Positions 1 to 10,880 of a stretch of 64,000 nt of DNA are shown here, one piece after another. Origin of the DNA: Ochlerotatus camptorhynchus (taxonomy: Eukaryota; Arthropoda; Insecta; Diptera; Culicidae); the NCBI RefSeq assembly GCF_037179485.1, contig NW_027040888.1, forward strand, positions 1,806,001-1,870,000, in the 5' to 3' direction. Every line of letters starts with the position of its first letter. Positions within the stretch are counted from its first letter, which is position 1. The position numbers and the translations under genes are program-made. The notes beneath the pieces are model-generated. The model ran no database searches. It was given only the letters and a program-made list of their open reading frames with translations, and was not told the origin of the DNA.

Positions 1-364
1 TTTCACTTAAACCTTTCGGATCTGGTGCCACGCTGTGCGAGTGGATTTCATCGACTATATTCGTTTCGTTTGACTTGCACAAATATATTGTTCACAGCTG
101 AATGCAAACAAGGCAGATAAATCATAACGTGTGACTACCCTGCCTGGAACTCCTTTGAAGTCACATTGAATATCATTTGTAACTAGAAGAAATCCTGAAA
201 GAGTTCTAGACTGAGATTTAACTCCAAAGTCCACTGGAATTCTCCTACGCCATGAGCGTAACCTGGAAGGCTTCAATGTCATCAGAAGTCGACATCAACG
301 GAAAAACGGGAACGGAAGTGGAGGTAGATCGACCACACATTACGAAGGGGCGGGAACGAAATCA

Positions 365-581
365 GCAGGTAAGCGCTGGATTCGAACCTGGCACAGATAC
401 CCTAGTCGGTTGAGGAAATCTTTCTGGACATAGAATATCATTGTGGTTGCCACACAATATGCAAATTCATGCTTTGGCTGGCATAGAAAGCTCTCAATCT
501 CAACTGTGGAAGCACATCTAGAACACTAAATTAAGAGCCATCAAAATAGTCATAAAAGAAACGTATAGAAGAAGAAGGACA
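365..581 (+). mobile_element. Feilai-like tRNA-derived SINE, 5' truncated
   Basis: The left part keeps a tRNA box-B-like stretch (ggattcgaacctgg, about 379-392). It is followed by the tRNA-unrelated body shared with the copy at 11745-12016: the 'ctcaactgtggaagcacatctagaacact' type region, written here only in outline, then a short GAA-rich tail near 567-581. Box A is not recognisable. The family name is from memory of Aedes SINEs; the shared body with the other copies in this window is seen directly. Confidence 0.7.
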
Positions 582-704
582 TTACAGCACAAGGAAATAA
601 TTAAACGAATCGATAGGAATTAGAGCTGGGTCCAGGTTAAAACAAAACCGAACAGCCGCACAGTGGTCGAAGGAGTACCAATACATAAAAAAAAACTCCT
701 CAGG

Positions 705-768
705 GTTGCGTTTTGGGAACCTTGTGCCTTCAGAAATAGAAGAGAGCGCAAGGGGTTGTGATCCACAA
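705..768 (-). repeat. Fragment of the TAGGGTGG foldback family
   Basis: This piece (gggaacct...agcgcaaggggttgtgatccac) resembles the terminal part of the foldback elements at 12838-13246 and 28681-29234. No TIR end or second arm is visible, so it is a remnant. The rest of 582-1400 shows no coding sequence or clear repeat structure to me. Confidence 0.45.
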
Positions 769-1400
769 TTTGAAATGTTCGCTCCACAGTGCTCAAACGG
801 TTTCAAATCGTGCCCTAATCAGTCTCCCAAAATTTAAACTCATTTAATAAGAAACTGACTAGGCACTAGGCACAAACCATTTGAAGATTATATGGAAATT
901 ACTACTGGAAAACCAAACTTTTTTCATTGTCTTCTAACCTTTTTCAACAGTGTACTGTTGAATAGTTTTACAGCTACTCTTATGGGAAATTTTCGTATTT
1001 CAGGCAAACTTCAAATTCAATAGTTATTAATTATTGAAGAGATTGATAATCTTATGACATGATTAAGTAACTGTATTGTGGGCAATACTGTATTCTGCAA
1101 GGAATCAAAAATATCTCAAAATGACAATCACTGACAACCGAGCGATAACGCTATGTCAGAAATCGAACTCAATAATAATATAATATTCTCCCTTTTTATC
1201 ATGAAAAACTCCCTCTGCAATATAGTTCACTCGGCCTGGTAGAAGCAAACGACCAAATTGTTGGAAAGCTGCTTCACGAAGTAACGTCGAAGATGATACC
1301 TACAAGTGTGTTAGTAGGATTTTTTTTTTGTTATGTCTTTCTCGATTCCGATCAAGTTATGTCCTCAACCACAACAATATTCCAACAAAGCAGGCAAACA

Positions 1401-1621
1401 ATCCAGCTTTCCACACTCGGCAATGGCGTCCTGTAGGTATGAATAAATATATCCTTCACTGTGGTTTTTGACACTAACTGGAGGGCGCATGTTGTTCCAT
1501 TTTCCTCTGTTACTGGGAGTGGGAAAGAGAGGGGTGATAATGTGTTAATGTTAAAACCACAGTGAATGATACATTTATTGATACCATACTGGACGCCATT
1601 ACCGAGCGTGGAAATCTGGAT
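1401..1621. mobile_element. Hairpin MITE / foldback with ~69-bp arms
   Basis: Left arm 1401-1468 and right arm 1553-1621 are near-perfect reverse complements. The innermost 28 bp differ at three positions, and pairing continues outward through ccacactcggcaatggcgtcc versus its counterpart. An 84-bp unpaired loop separates the arms. No target duplication could be fixed. A hairpin this long in non-coding DNA is most simply a MITE; a structured RNA precursor is a less likely alternative. Confidence 0.7.
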
Positions 1622-1989
1622 ATATCATTATACTTCTACAACTCCGATCAAGCTACAGTACTGGACAAAATAAATCAAACGCTCAACCCAAAAAAGTACA
1701 TTACATCATATTTTTGCTATTTTGCACGCAATTTCAGCAGTATATTCAGAAAAGTTCAAGTATTTCTTATGGTGCATTCAATTAGCTGAATGAAAATCGT
1801 TATAATATTCTGCTATTTTTGTTACAAATTTAAATAAATATATGCTCACTTTTGTGCTTAGACAAAATAAATCATACTCTCCTAAGATTTTATTTTTTAG
1901 CCATCGAATAAAAACAAAATCTGAAGATTTGGCATCACGGCGTAATATTTGACAGTTCTTGTTCCGGGAAGCGTGCGCATCGCACCATT

Positions 1990-2921
1990 GTGTTTTGTTT
2001 GCGTCATTTGAAAAGTGAAAAATGTCGGGAAAGCAGTTGGAGCTGTTCAGCACATATGGAAAAAAAGTACGAAACACGAGGAATTGTGAGGAATTTATCC
2101 GGACAAGGACGTCATCGTGCGACAAGTAATCGTGATGACATCAGAATTGTTCGAATGGCTAAGCAGAATCCGAAGTATTCGTCGAGGCATATTGTGGAAT
2201 CGATGGATCTCAATGTAAGTCGACGTACTGTTCGCCGGCGCCTTAATGAGAGTGGTTTGAAAAGCTGTTTGGCATCGAAGCGTTCTTTTATCAACAAGCG
2301 GAACCAACGGAAGCGACTGGAATTTGCTAAAAAAAAAAGTACGCCGGAATGACTGTGGACTTCTGGAAACGAGTTCTGTGGACGGATGAGAGCAAATTTG
2401 AGTTATTTGGACAGAAAAGGCGATCAAGGGTTTGGCGAGGTTCCGGTGACGCTCTTAAGGAACCATACATTCAAAAGACGGTTAAACACGGAGGCGGAAA
2501 TATCATGGTATGGGGAGCATTTGCGTGGTCTGGTGTTGGAAGCTTGGCTCATATAAAGAGAATAATGACTGCAGATGTGTACATGGACTTGTTAAGTGAA
2601 AATCTGGAAGTTTCGCTACTGAAAACTGGCCTGGAATCCAATTACATTTTACAACAAGATAATGACCCAAAGCACACAGCGAAGAAAACAACGGCATTTT
2701 TCAAATCAAATCGGATCAAAACGCTGGAATGGCCTCCCCAATCTTCCGATCTCAACCCAATTGAGAATTTGTGGTCTTACTTGGACAACAAAGTGGATAA
2801 AGCATCGGATTCCAACAAAAACGTTTATTTTGAAGCACTTGAAGCAGCGTGGGAGAATATCGATTCAGGATATCTACAAAACCTCGTCGAAAGTATGCCA
2901 AGACGGCCGATTTTAAAGTGA
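1990..2921 (+). pseudogene. Tc1-like DD34E transposase, frameshifted
   Basis: Cut-and-paste transposase of the IS630-Tc1-mariner superfamily, made of two ORFs. The first (1990-2352) has the paired-type helix-turn-helix (SRRTVRRRLNESGL). The second (2349-2921) has the catalytic domain with WTDESKFELFG, QQDNDPKHT and SSDLNPIENLW. Counting from the first D of QQDND to the E of PIENLW gives 34 residues between them, hence DD34E. The frame breaks in a run of ten A residues at 2329-2338. A more natural start is the ATG at 2022 in another frame (MSGKQLELF, typical of Tc1 N-termini), so there is a second frameshift near the start. It is therefore inactive as written. A possible left end is cagtactgg near 1657; the right TIR was not found. 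Confidence 0.9.
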
Positions 2922-3355
2922 TGACCTGCCACCTAAAAAATATAATTTTAAGCTGCCATGTGTTACCTGTTTACAGTTCAGTTTTGAAAGCGATACGTAT
3001 TGCTTTTCTGTAATTATGACCAAAAACTGGAGCAACTCCAAGCGAATACTTGTTTATTTCTTTAAATTTGCGTAGGTAATTTTTTATCAATTTTCTTTCT
3101 CTATGATAAGCTTAGATAACAAATGTATGCACCATTTTTTGAATTAAATAGCTGTGGCAAAACTTTTTCTTCTTGGAATTAATACGTAAAACAGACATAA
3201 ATCTCTGGATATTGGGGAAAAAATGCAGTGTTTTGAGCTGATCTTGTATCTTTCCATTGGCAAGAATTTTGCAAAAAGGATGATAAATTAAATCGAGCGA
3301 TTATCGATACCTGTAATACCCAAGGTTTCAACTCTATCCACGTTTCTTAATTGCG

Positions 3356-3572
3356 TAGAGCTGGAATTAGGGCGTAACAGTAAACAATGACTTCTAACGA
3401 TAATTTCTAGAAAGTTAAGGCTCGCCAACGCAAATCAACAACACCATTGGGTAGAGGAAGACTTCCCCTACTGGACGGTTATTTTAGTTTGCGTGGGCGT
3501 GCCTTGAGTTCCTAGAAATCGTCGATAGAAGTCATTGTTTACAAAAGCTGTTACGCCCTAATTCCAGTTCTA
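3356..3572. mobile_element. Hairpin MITE (~217 bp)
   Basis: The ends tagagctggaattagggcgt and its counterpart acgccctaattccagttcta are inverted repeats. Pairing continues inward through gtaaacaatgacttct / agaagtcattgtttac and further through the ccaacgcaaa / tttgcgtgggc section. The centre (about 3441-3486) is unpaired. A diverged fragment of the same family lies at 37665-37727. Confidence 0.8.
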
Positions 3573-3966
3573 TCTAGAATTAATGTTTCTGCTCAAATCT
3601 CAACACAAAGATCTACTGACTGGTTATCTACAATATGATTGGTTAACAACGAGCTTGATTGACTTCTGACCGACTTGAAAAAAACGCGGACTTTTGATAA
3701 GCCTCCTGTGCCCTAAAGCTAGTCTAAAAATGAATGGCCGTATTACCTTGACAATTCGCCTTTTCGGTCACTCTGTAACTCTTTGCTCCTACGGTAAAAT
3801 GCGAACGTCACTCCAGTGAAAAATCCCATAAGATATTTTTGATCTTTGTATGAAGAGACGGCGAAGAGATAAGACAAAATCCACTAGATTTCAAGCACAA
3901 ATTGACAGATGCTTATGGGATTTTACCATAGGAATAAAGAGGTACAGAGCCACTCTCAACGTCAAT

Positions 3967-4226
3967 ACTTACACGTTATTTCAAAACTACTCAAATTTGG
4001 GTAAAATCCTCCCAGATCAGTCACAACTGAACCTACTCGAAAATGGGTCAAACCATGTTGGGAGTGACAAGTTGACAAATGGACAACATTGGCTTGGATC
4101 CAACCGACGTTGTTCATTTTTTAACCTGTCACTTCCAACATAGTTTACCCATTTTTTGATACGTTCAGTTTTGACCGATAGCTCGGATTTTACTCTAATT
4201 TTTGGTAGTTTTCAAATAGCGTGTAC
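3967..4226. mobile_element. Hairpin MITE with ~115-bp arms
   Basis: Left arm about 3969-4086 pairs with right arm about 4109-4224 over nearly its full length at roughly 80 percent identity, with only ~22 bp at the tip. Matching landmarks are acacgttatttcaaaactac / gtagttttcaaatagcgtgt, gtaaaatcc / ggattttac and gtgacaagtt / aacctgtcac. No ORF inside is meaningful. The divergence of the arms suggests an old insertion. A small separate inverted repeat (aaaaatcccataag 3821-3834 and its complement near 3912) lies just upstream. Confidence 0.8.
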
Positions 4227-5477
4227 TAAGCATGCAACCAAATATCTGCCTTTCTTTCATAAGGGCCAATCTTCTAAACGTAAACACTGACTTTTCAACG
4301 AATTTCTTGAGAATGAAAACTCACTCAAGTAAGCCACCACGATGCTTGTGTATAGGGAAAGTCACCAAAGTTGATAGAGTTGCTGGGTTACTTGAATAGA
4401 CTTTGAATTATGTAATCAGTGGTGTGTCTATCTGTCTAAGATTGTTGAGATTGTCGCGAATTTAGTGTTTCGATTTAAATGTTATGAATGCCAGGAAAGG
4501 ATTCAAATATTAGTGCCAACACCGCCCACCACCCACTGGACAGCACGCAACCACTCCACGAAGTTCCGCTACTCACAGCCAAATGCCGCTGACAGCAGGA
4601 TTGGGAGGCCATCGGGAGGTGGTGTAAAAGGGGCCATGATGGGGCGAAATTGGGCTGAAGGAAAATGGATCAACGATCGAGAGCGCAAGGAAATCACCCG
4701 CCATCGTTGCTAGCGAATTGCCTGGCAAAAGTCAAAAGTGGTAGTCGAAAACCAAGCTAGACAAACCCAAATCGAATGTGATATACATCATAGTGAAAGA
4801 TTGTTATTCGAGTTAAAGTTATTAGTCTGCACGAGTCTTGTGGCGCGAAACTCGATCAGTAGTGGAGGAGGAGCCAACCTACTGAAATATCCAGGACCCC
4901 GTAAATTACCGTCAACATTTATCTACGGCGCGAACCAGCCGCGTTTACTAGTCCGTGTTCATCGCCATTGTGGATTGGCCTTGAGCGTCGTGGACACGTT
5001 ATACCGTTCGCGAACGGCTCGGCAAACGGTACCGTGGGAGCACCCGTAGGAGAAGAGGAGAGTGAAGGGTTAAGAGGTGAATCGACTGGGCAACCCACAG
5101 TCGAAACCGAGGGACGAAGAACAGAAGCAAAGGAAAGGAGAAAGTGAAGGTGAAGGTGTAGCGGATCGGAGGAGAAGGGGGTCCCCATCGACAACGGAAG
5201 ACGAAGCAAGAACTAGTGAAGGCTAAGGTAGGAGATAACCGATAAGAAAGTGGGAAAGTTAGGGAAATAAACGAGACCTGTGTGAGAGTTCATCGGGGTG
5301 TGTTAAGAGTATTTGAGTGTTTCCTTGGCCGCGATAGTCACACGTGTATGCCGACCCTGAGGCAGTGTAGAGGGGAGTCTCATTAATGCTGGGTAGGGAG
5401 TACCCCAACTGTTACAATTACAAGATATTTACGAAAGAAGCCATTGCTTACGTTTCCGACATTGACCTACATGTTCA
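4227..5477. other. Unassigned stretch, possible LTR remnant at 5' BEL boundary
   Basis: No recognisable protein. The stretch ending at about 5416 has LTR-like features on the plus strand: an AATAAA signal near 5265 and a terminal ctgttaca. On the minus strand the same end reads tgtaacag. I could not find a second copy, so LTR status is a guess. Open frames at 4465-4713 and 4738-5049 encode nothing I recognise. A short direct repeat (caggagt, three times) sits at about 5475-5495. Confidence 0.3.
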
Positions 5478-5682
5478 GGAGTCAGGAGTCAGGAGTTTTG
5501 CATGAAGTTCCACATATGTTATGTGAACGTACTCATATCCTCTAACGATAGTACATGATCTCCTAGGGCTCGCAACAGATGGTGTCTCGCTGATCGTATT
5601 GCAGCCTTCCAAAGACCATTAAAATGAGGAGCGCTTGGTGGATTGAAATGCCACTGTATGTCTTCTTTAGTACATTCCTTTG
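5478..5682 (-). pseudogene. BEL/Pao integrase, distal fragment
   Basis: The minus-strand translation gives IQWHFNPPSAPHF followed by LWKAAIRSARHHLLRALGDH. These align with the integrase catalytic-core end (the E-containing LWEAAVRSAKHHLL region) of the better preserved BEL copy at 58318-61260. The match decays and meets stops toward 5480. It continues the integrase segment at 7255-7740, from which it is separated by a LINE remnant, so the two were one gene before that insertion. Confidence 0.8.
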
Positions 5683-5689
5683 CCAACTT

Positions 5690-7250
5690 TTATTTGTTTA
5701 TTTGTTTATTTGTTATGTTTGCATCAACAGACTAGAAATAGTCCCAACGATATTACAGGTTATACAGACTACATATACTGCAGTTACAAACGAAAATAAC
5801 AAGAAAAGCATTGTCAAGTTACTAAAAATGTATAAGTCTAAAATTTTACACTTAAATAGCTGTTGGGCGTCAAGCGCCTTTGGTCAGCAAAAAAGGCAGA
5901 GAATCTTCGGCGAAGCATATTCCGTGTCAAGTGGAAATCGAACAGCGACGCTGCTCGGTTGAACACTCGCTGCAAGCCGTAAATAGCGCTCCCTAAGCTA
6001 TAATTAGTTCGAAGAAGTGGAAGTCTTAGTCTTAGCATAAGACTGTTGCGTAGTGATCGAGGTTGAACATCTTCCTTGCACAGTATCGGCGACGGTTAAG
6101 GCTCTGAAAACATCTCTTCGGATACGTAAGTGCTCGACATTGATCAATTGGCAGCAATTCTCGTAGCTTGGAAGACGAAGTGCGTATCTCCAAGGCAGCT
6201 TACGGAGCGTGAAGCATCTGTTGCGCAGATTCAATTAGCTCGGCCCCATTATTGTAGTTCGGGCGCCAGACTGCAGAGCAGTATTCCAATGTAGATCGTA
6301 CGAGAGAGTTATAGAGCAATTTCAAGCAGTAAATGTCTTTGAGTCCAGAAAAACGCCTAAGTCTTTCACGCAATGCATCCGTTCGATAGTCGTGCCTAGT
6401 AGTTTGTAGTTGAAAATAATCGGTTGCTTCTTGCGTGAGAAAGTAATGATTGTTCACTTAGCTGGGTTGACCACCAGTCGGTTTAGACTACACCAGTAAG
6501 CAAAGATGTCAATCTGATTTTGGAGAGAACGGCAGTCGGCGAGTGAGCAGATGCGCAGAAAAGCTTTCAAATCGTCTTCAAACGATAATCGTGGCCCTGT
6601 GTTAACATGGTGACCGTCGATGAAGTAGGTAAAGGAGAAATACCAATGGTCCCAGATGGCTACCCTGCGGTATAACGGACTTTGCGTAGAAGCTTGCTGA
6701 GCGTCAAGTATTCAAAGTTACTGTCAGTTGGCACTCCGAGAGGTATGAACGAAACCATCTCAAAAGATTTCCACCGATCCCTAGCCTATCAAGCTTAGCG
6801 ATCGCAATTTCGTGGTTCAGTTTATCGAAGGCTGACGTAAGATCTGTGTAAATAACGTCCGTTGGGTCCGAGCAATCAAACTGTCTGTGATGTAAGACGT
6901 TGAGCACAGCAGGATCGTAGTTGTGGAACTCCCAGTTATGAATCCGTGTTGATATGTTGATATTGCATGCAATGCGCATCTTGGGACTCTATGACAACCA
7001 ATTCAAAAAGTGTTTTTATGAACAGGAAATATATCCGCAGTCTTCCAGCAAGACGGAAAGAGGGAGCTAGAATATGCGGAGCAGTGGATCTAAAAGACAA
7101 GTGATGTTCTTTTTAAGAATAATCGACGGAACACCATCGGGTCCGGGCCTTAGCTGCTCTAGAAATCGTATCTGTAGAGGCGTCGACAACGCAAAGCGTT
7201 TGGTTGATCAAAGGAACATTACTGACCGCGAAAGTAATGAGATTAGCGGA
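5690..7250 (-). mobile_element. Non-LTR retrotransposon remnant inside a BEL integrase
   Basis: The minus-strand frames give a reverse transcriptase in pieces. About 6704-6979 holds YTDLTSAFDKLNHEIAIAKL, a classical RT motif. Further along is an FEDDLK-like catalytic box (expected FADD, so the A is lost), and 6004-6457 holds the C-terminal region. It ends on the minus strand in an (aaataaac)n-like tail at 5690-5712. Several stops and frameshifts separate the pieces. The clade is unresolved (CR1/Jockey/I-like). Because both sides continue the same BEL integrase, this is a nested insertion; I could not delimit a target duplication. Confidence 0.75.
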
Positions 7251-7254
7251 GAGT

Positions 7255-7740
7255 TGCTCGTCTCCGATGATCCTTACTGCGAAATAGTTCGTGAAGCTGC
7301 TTTAACTGGTTACGAGCACCAACGAAATTCCGAATAAATGTCGGTACACTCGCCGCGTCTCCCGATGAATCTACGTAATTCCTGAAGGAAGCGGTCGGTG
7401 GATAGGTCTGTCAGAAGTTCCATATGTACAGCCTTGGTGCACATACAGATAAACAGTGCCACATATGCTTTCACGGTAGTCCGACGGGGTCCCGGGGTAA
7501 ACCGGACCAAAATAATACACTCCACTGTTGGAGAATGGGCGCGACATTGTCACACGAGCGGGTGGGAGCTCACCCATAAACTGTTCAACACTCTTCGCTT
7601 TTGCCCGAAAGCACCGTTTACATTGGTCAACTATCTTACGAGCTACTCTGCGCCCACCTAACGGCCAATATAGGAGTCTTATAGTTCCCAGTAGTAGCTG
7701 CGGTTCAGCATGTAGCAACTTCTGATGATAATAGGGCTTG
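7255..7740 (-). pseudogene. BEL/Pao integrase, proximal fragment
   Basis: Minus-strand translation shows the zinc-binding region (LLHAEPQLLLGTIRLLYWPL, then a DQCKRCFRAKA cysteine pair) and the start of the catalytic core (MGELPPARVTMSRPF, FTPGPRRTTVKAYVALFICM). Its order and content match the integrase of the copy at 58318-61260. The reading frame is broken at least once around 7500. The segment runs into the LINE remnant at its 3' side and abuts the DD37E element at its 5' side. Confidence 0.85.
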
Positions 7741-7744
7741 TACT

Positions 7745-9340
7745 CGAAAAAAAATGCACCATTTTTATCCGTGTAACTTTTTTATCCGTGGGTAAAAATT
7801 AATGAAAATCTGGGTATAACTAGTTTGGAGTGAATTGTTTACATGTGCAAAATTTCATAACAATCGGTTCAGTGATTATTGAGATGTCATCGAAACATGA
7901 AGAAAATCGCCGGAGAATTTTGCGCGCCGTCATGGAAAATCCGATTGTGACCATAAGATGGATCGTATGACAACTGGGAATCACCCATACAACTGTGTCT
8001 CGGGTGTTAAAATCGTTTAAGGAGTCCCAGACGACCGAGTGGCGGGCTGGAAGTGGAAGAAAATCGAAGACAGCTGACCCTGTGAAGGCCCGGAAGATGT
8101 TGGATTATTTCAAGCGTAATTCGAACCATTCGATTCGCGACGCGGCTCTGAAGGCAAAGTGTTCCGTCTGGTTCGTTCAGCAAACCATGAAACGAGCTGG
8201 GCTTCATGTAATCAAGGTCCGGAAGGCACCAAACCGGCGTGATCAACAAAACACGGCGGCCAAATCCCGCGCTAGGAAGCTGTATCGAGAGTGGTTAATG
8301 AAACCGATGTGTGTGGTTATGGATGACGAAACCTACATCAAGGCAGACGCAAAGCAGATACCGGGGCTGGAGTTCTACGTTGCCAAATCACGGTTTGATG
8401 TTCCGGAAGACATAAGGAAGATGAAAGTGGACAAATTCGTCAAAAAATACTTGCTCTGGCAGGCCATATGCCAATGCGGTAAACTGAGTAAACCGTACAT
8501 CACAATGGGTACCATCAGCAGCAAAATTTACCGCACCGAGTGCCTCCAGAAGCGTCTGTTGCCCTTTCTGCGGTCCCACGGAGGCGAGACATTATTTTGG
8601 CCGGACCTGGCATCATGCCATTACGCGCGATCGACGTTGGATTGGTACAGAGACTAAACTGAGTAAACCGTACATCATGGCTGAAATTTTCAAAACCATC
8701 AAACTATCGAAGTTCCCGAAAAAAAGATCTCGTCTGGCAGGCCATATGCACGTGTGGTCTAAAAAGCGGCATTTTCATTACTACGGGAATCACTAATCAT
8801 GAGATCTACGTCCAGGAGTGCCTGGAAAAGCGGCTGCTACAATTCCTAAAGCAACATAATAGACCTGTGCTGTTCTAGCCGGACTTGGCGAGCTGCCACT
8901 ATGGGAAAAAGGCAATCGAGTGGTACGATGCGAACAACGTGGTTGTGGTACCCAAAGACCACAACCCTCCCAACATCCCAGAACTCCGCCCTATCGAACG
9001 GTATTGGGCCTTGGTCAAACGGAATCTAAAAAAAACTAATAAATCCATGGAAAACGAGCAGCAGTTTAAATCTAACTGGCGTTCGGCGGCGAATAAGGTC
9101 AATGAGACAACTGTGCAAAATTTAATGGAAGGGGTTAAGCGTAAGGCACGCCAGTTCGGATTTGGCAAAGAATAAACGAACATTTTAAATATATGAATTG
9201 AACTACCAAAAAATTAGAAGATTTTTGTGATATGAATTTTGACTGAAAGAAACGATTTTTTGTCGACCATTTTTTGCGCGTTCCAGTCTTTAGCACGAAA
9301 TTCAGTTGCTCCTGAAATGTCATGCTGGTAGACGCTGATG
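7745..9340 (+). pseudogene. Chimeric DD37E (ITmD37E-type) transposase region
   Basis: 7995-8657 encodes an N-terminal helix-turn-helix (RKSKTADPVKARKML, then SIRDAALKAKCSVWFVQQTM) and a catalytic core with VMDDETYIKADAKQ and FWPDLASCHYA. After a stop, 8690-9175 repeats part of the core in other frames (VWQAICTCG, then PDLASCHYGKKAIEWYD) and carries on through PELRPIERYWALVKRNL. In the second copy there are 37 residues between the D of PDLASCHY and the E of PIERYW, hence DD37E, a type known from mosquitoes. Overlapping core segments from two related copies are joined, so this is a recombinant or tandem remnant rather than one decayed gene. TIRs were not resolved. It sits inside a BEL element and replaces about 1.2 kb of RNase H/linker sequence. 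Confidence 0.85.
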
Positions 9341-9342
9341 CA

Positions 9343-9420
9343 ATGTTTACATTATGCTAGTGAGCTTTTTTGCTAGCAGCTAGCTCATTAGCGCTAGTGA
9401 AATAGCATAAGTGTAAACAC
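9343..9420. mobile_element. Short hairpin MITE
   Basis: The ends gtttacattatgctag and ctatttcactagc-type sequence form an inverted repeat (gtttacattatgct versus agcataagtgtaaac). Short internal agctagct motifs lie near the tip. It lies exactly between the DD37E region and the resumption of BEL reverse transcriptase at about 9430. Confidence 0.6.
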
Positions 9421-9429
9421 CCCATAAAG

Positions 9430-10880
9430 AATCGAATAGTGCCGCAATGATGAACAGCATCCTCCGTTTTGACAAGACTTCCGATGGGCTAACTTCAAGA
9501 ATCTTAAGCCGGAACTTTAACCCGGATGCCACACCTAGAATCTTCACCGCCAGGTCCTCTTCTGGTATGCCCTGCAATACTTCTTTGCATTTTGAAGCCC
9601 ATTTCCTTAAAGGAAATCCTGCTTTTTGCATCATTTCATCCAATTGATGTCGCAGCTCCAATGCTGCTTGTGGGGTGTCCGCACCAGTTAGACCGTCATC
9701 CATGTAGACGTCTTCGGCTGCAGCTTTTGCTGCTAGCGTATAGCGCACTTGCTCGTCCATCGCAAGCTTTTCCAAGGTCCTGGTAGCGAGGAAAAGGGCT
9801 GGTTTTGTCCCATATGTGAATGTGGTCAACTCGTATGTACTGACCTCCTCCTTGCTATCCGCGCGCCACCAAATGCTTTGAAGTAGCATGTCCTCAATCA
9901 TGATTTCGATTTGGCGAAACATCTTCTCCAAGTCCGATATCAGCATGATCAGCCATGTTCGGCTCCGTAAGATTATTGACCAGAGATCATTCTGAATAAC
10001 CGGTCCTGTCAACTACGTATCATTAAGCGGCATCTGCTACCCATACTTTGGTTGTTGTACTCTCCAGTTTGACCGCGGAGTGATGAGGCAAGTAACAACG
10101 AACTCTGTCGTTCCCATCCGGAGCATCTACCTTGCACATGTGACCTAACTCTAGGTGCTCCTCCATAAATTGGTTGTATTGAAGACGCAACTCTGGTTCC
10201 TTTAGCAAACTGCATTCCAGACGTTGAAGCCGCCGGTAAGCGATGTCTCTTGACTCGCTTAGCCTTCCAAAAGCGGCTTCATCCTTTGAGAGAGAGACTA
10301 TGTATCGTCCATCCGATCCTCTTTGAATGGTTTGTGCATACTGCTTCTCGCAGCGTACTTCATCCGGCTAATTAATATTTGGATAGCTCCTCCAATCCAA
10401 CAACGATATTGCAGGTAGTACAGTAGCTATTGGGCGAGCCACTATTCGGACACTACCCAACCGAACACTGACTCAGTTAGGGTAGGGAGAACTTCTCCTA
10501 GTGGGAATTGGTTACCGGTGTTGAAGATTGCGGAGCACCAGATCAACGGCTCTGGATGTAAAAAAGGCTGAATCTGCCAATTCCACGACGGCCGGTATTT
10601 CTAATCCAGCCATGTTTATGTTGGCTATGGGCAAATTAGCTGTCACATTTGGCAGTATCAAGAACTACATCTTTCACGAGTATTCAGAAACTCGGGATAC
10701 GATCGTGGTAATTATCTTTTGAGTCACCTTCATGTCAGTTTGTCCGATTCCAAAAACTGCAATATCCGACCGTTGGCGTTGAACCTTCAATTGTTGAGAT
10801 AGCCGTTCTGTCATGAAGTTTCACTCTGATCCCGAGTCTACAAGTGCTCTGGCTGGAAAACGGACTCCATCTTCTCCTTC
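9430..10880 (-). pseudogene. BEL/Pao protease and reverse transcriptase
   Basis: On the minus strand, 10880 to about 10450 encodes a retropepsin-like segment containing ARALVDSGSE, the DSG aspartyl protease motif, followed directly by an in-frame stop. About 10370-10023 gives the protease-RT linker (RYIVSLSKDEAAFGRLSESRDIAYRRL in outline). 10012-9430 gives RT with LISDLEKMFRQIEI and the catalytic EDVYMDDGLTGADT box. It ends abruptly at the small MITE near 9420 within the region that reads KRKILSTIAGLFDPTG in the better copy. Gag is missing. Together with 7255-7740 and 5478-5682 it forms one minus-strand element. Confidence 0.85.

Noticed and set aside
2095..2427. Minus-strand ORF over the Tc1 transposase
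   Set aside because: It is the shadow of the plus-strand transposase, whose motifs are unmistakable.
4740..5416. Solo LTR
   Set aside because: It has an AATAAA and LTR-like end bases but no second copy and no target duplication, so it is kept only as an unassigned stretch.
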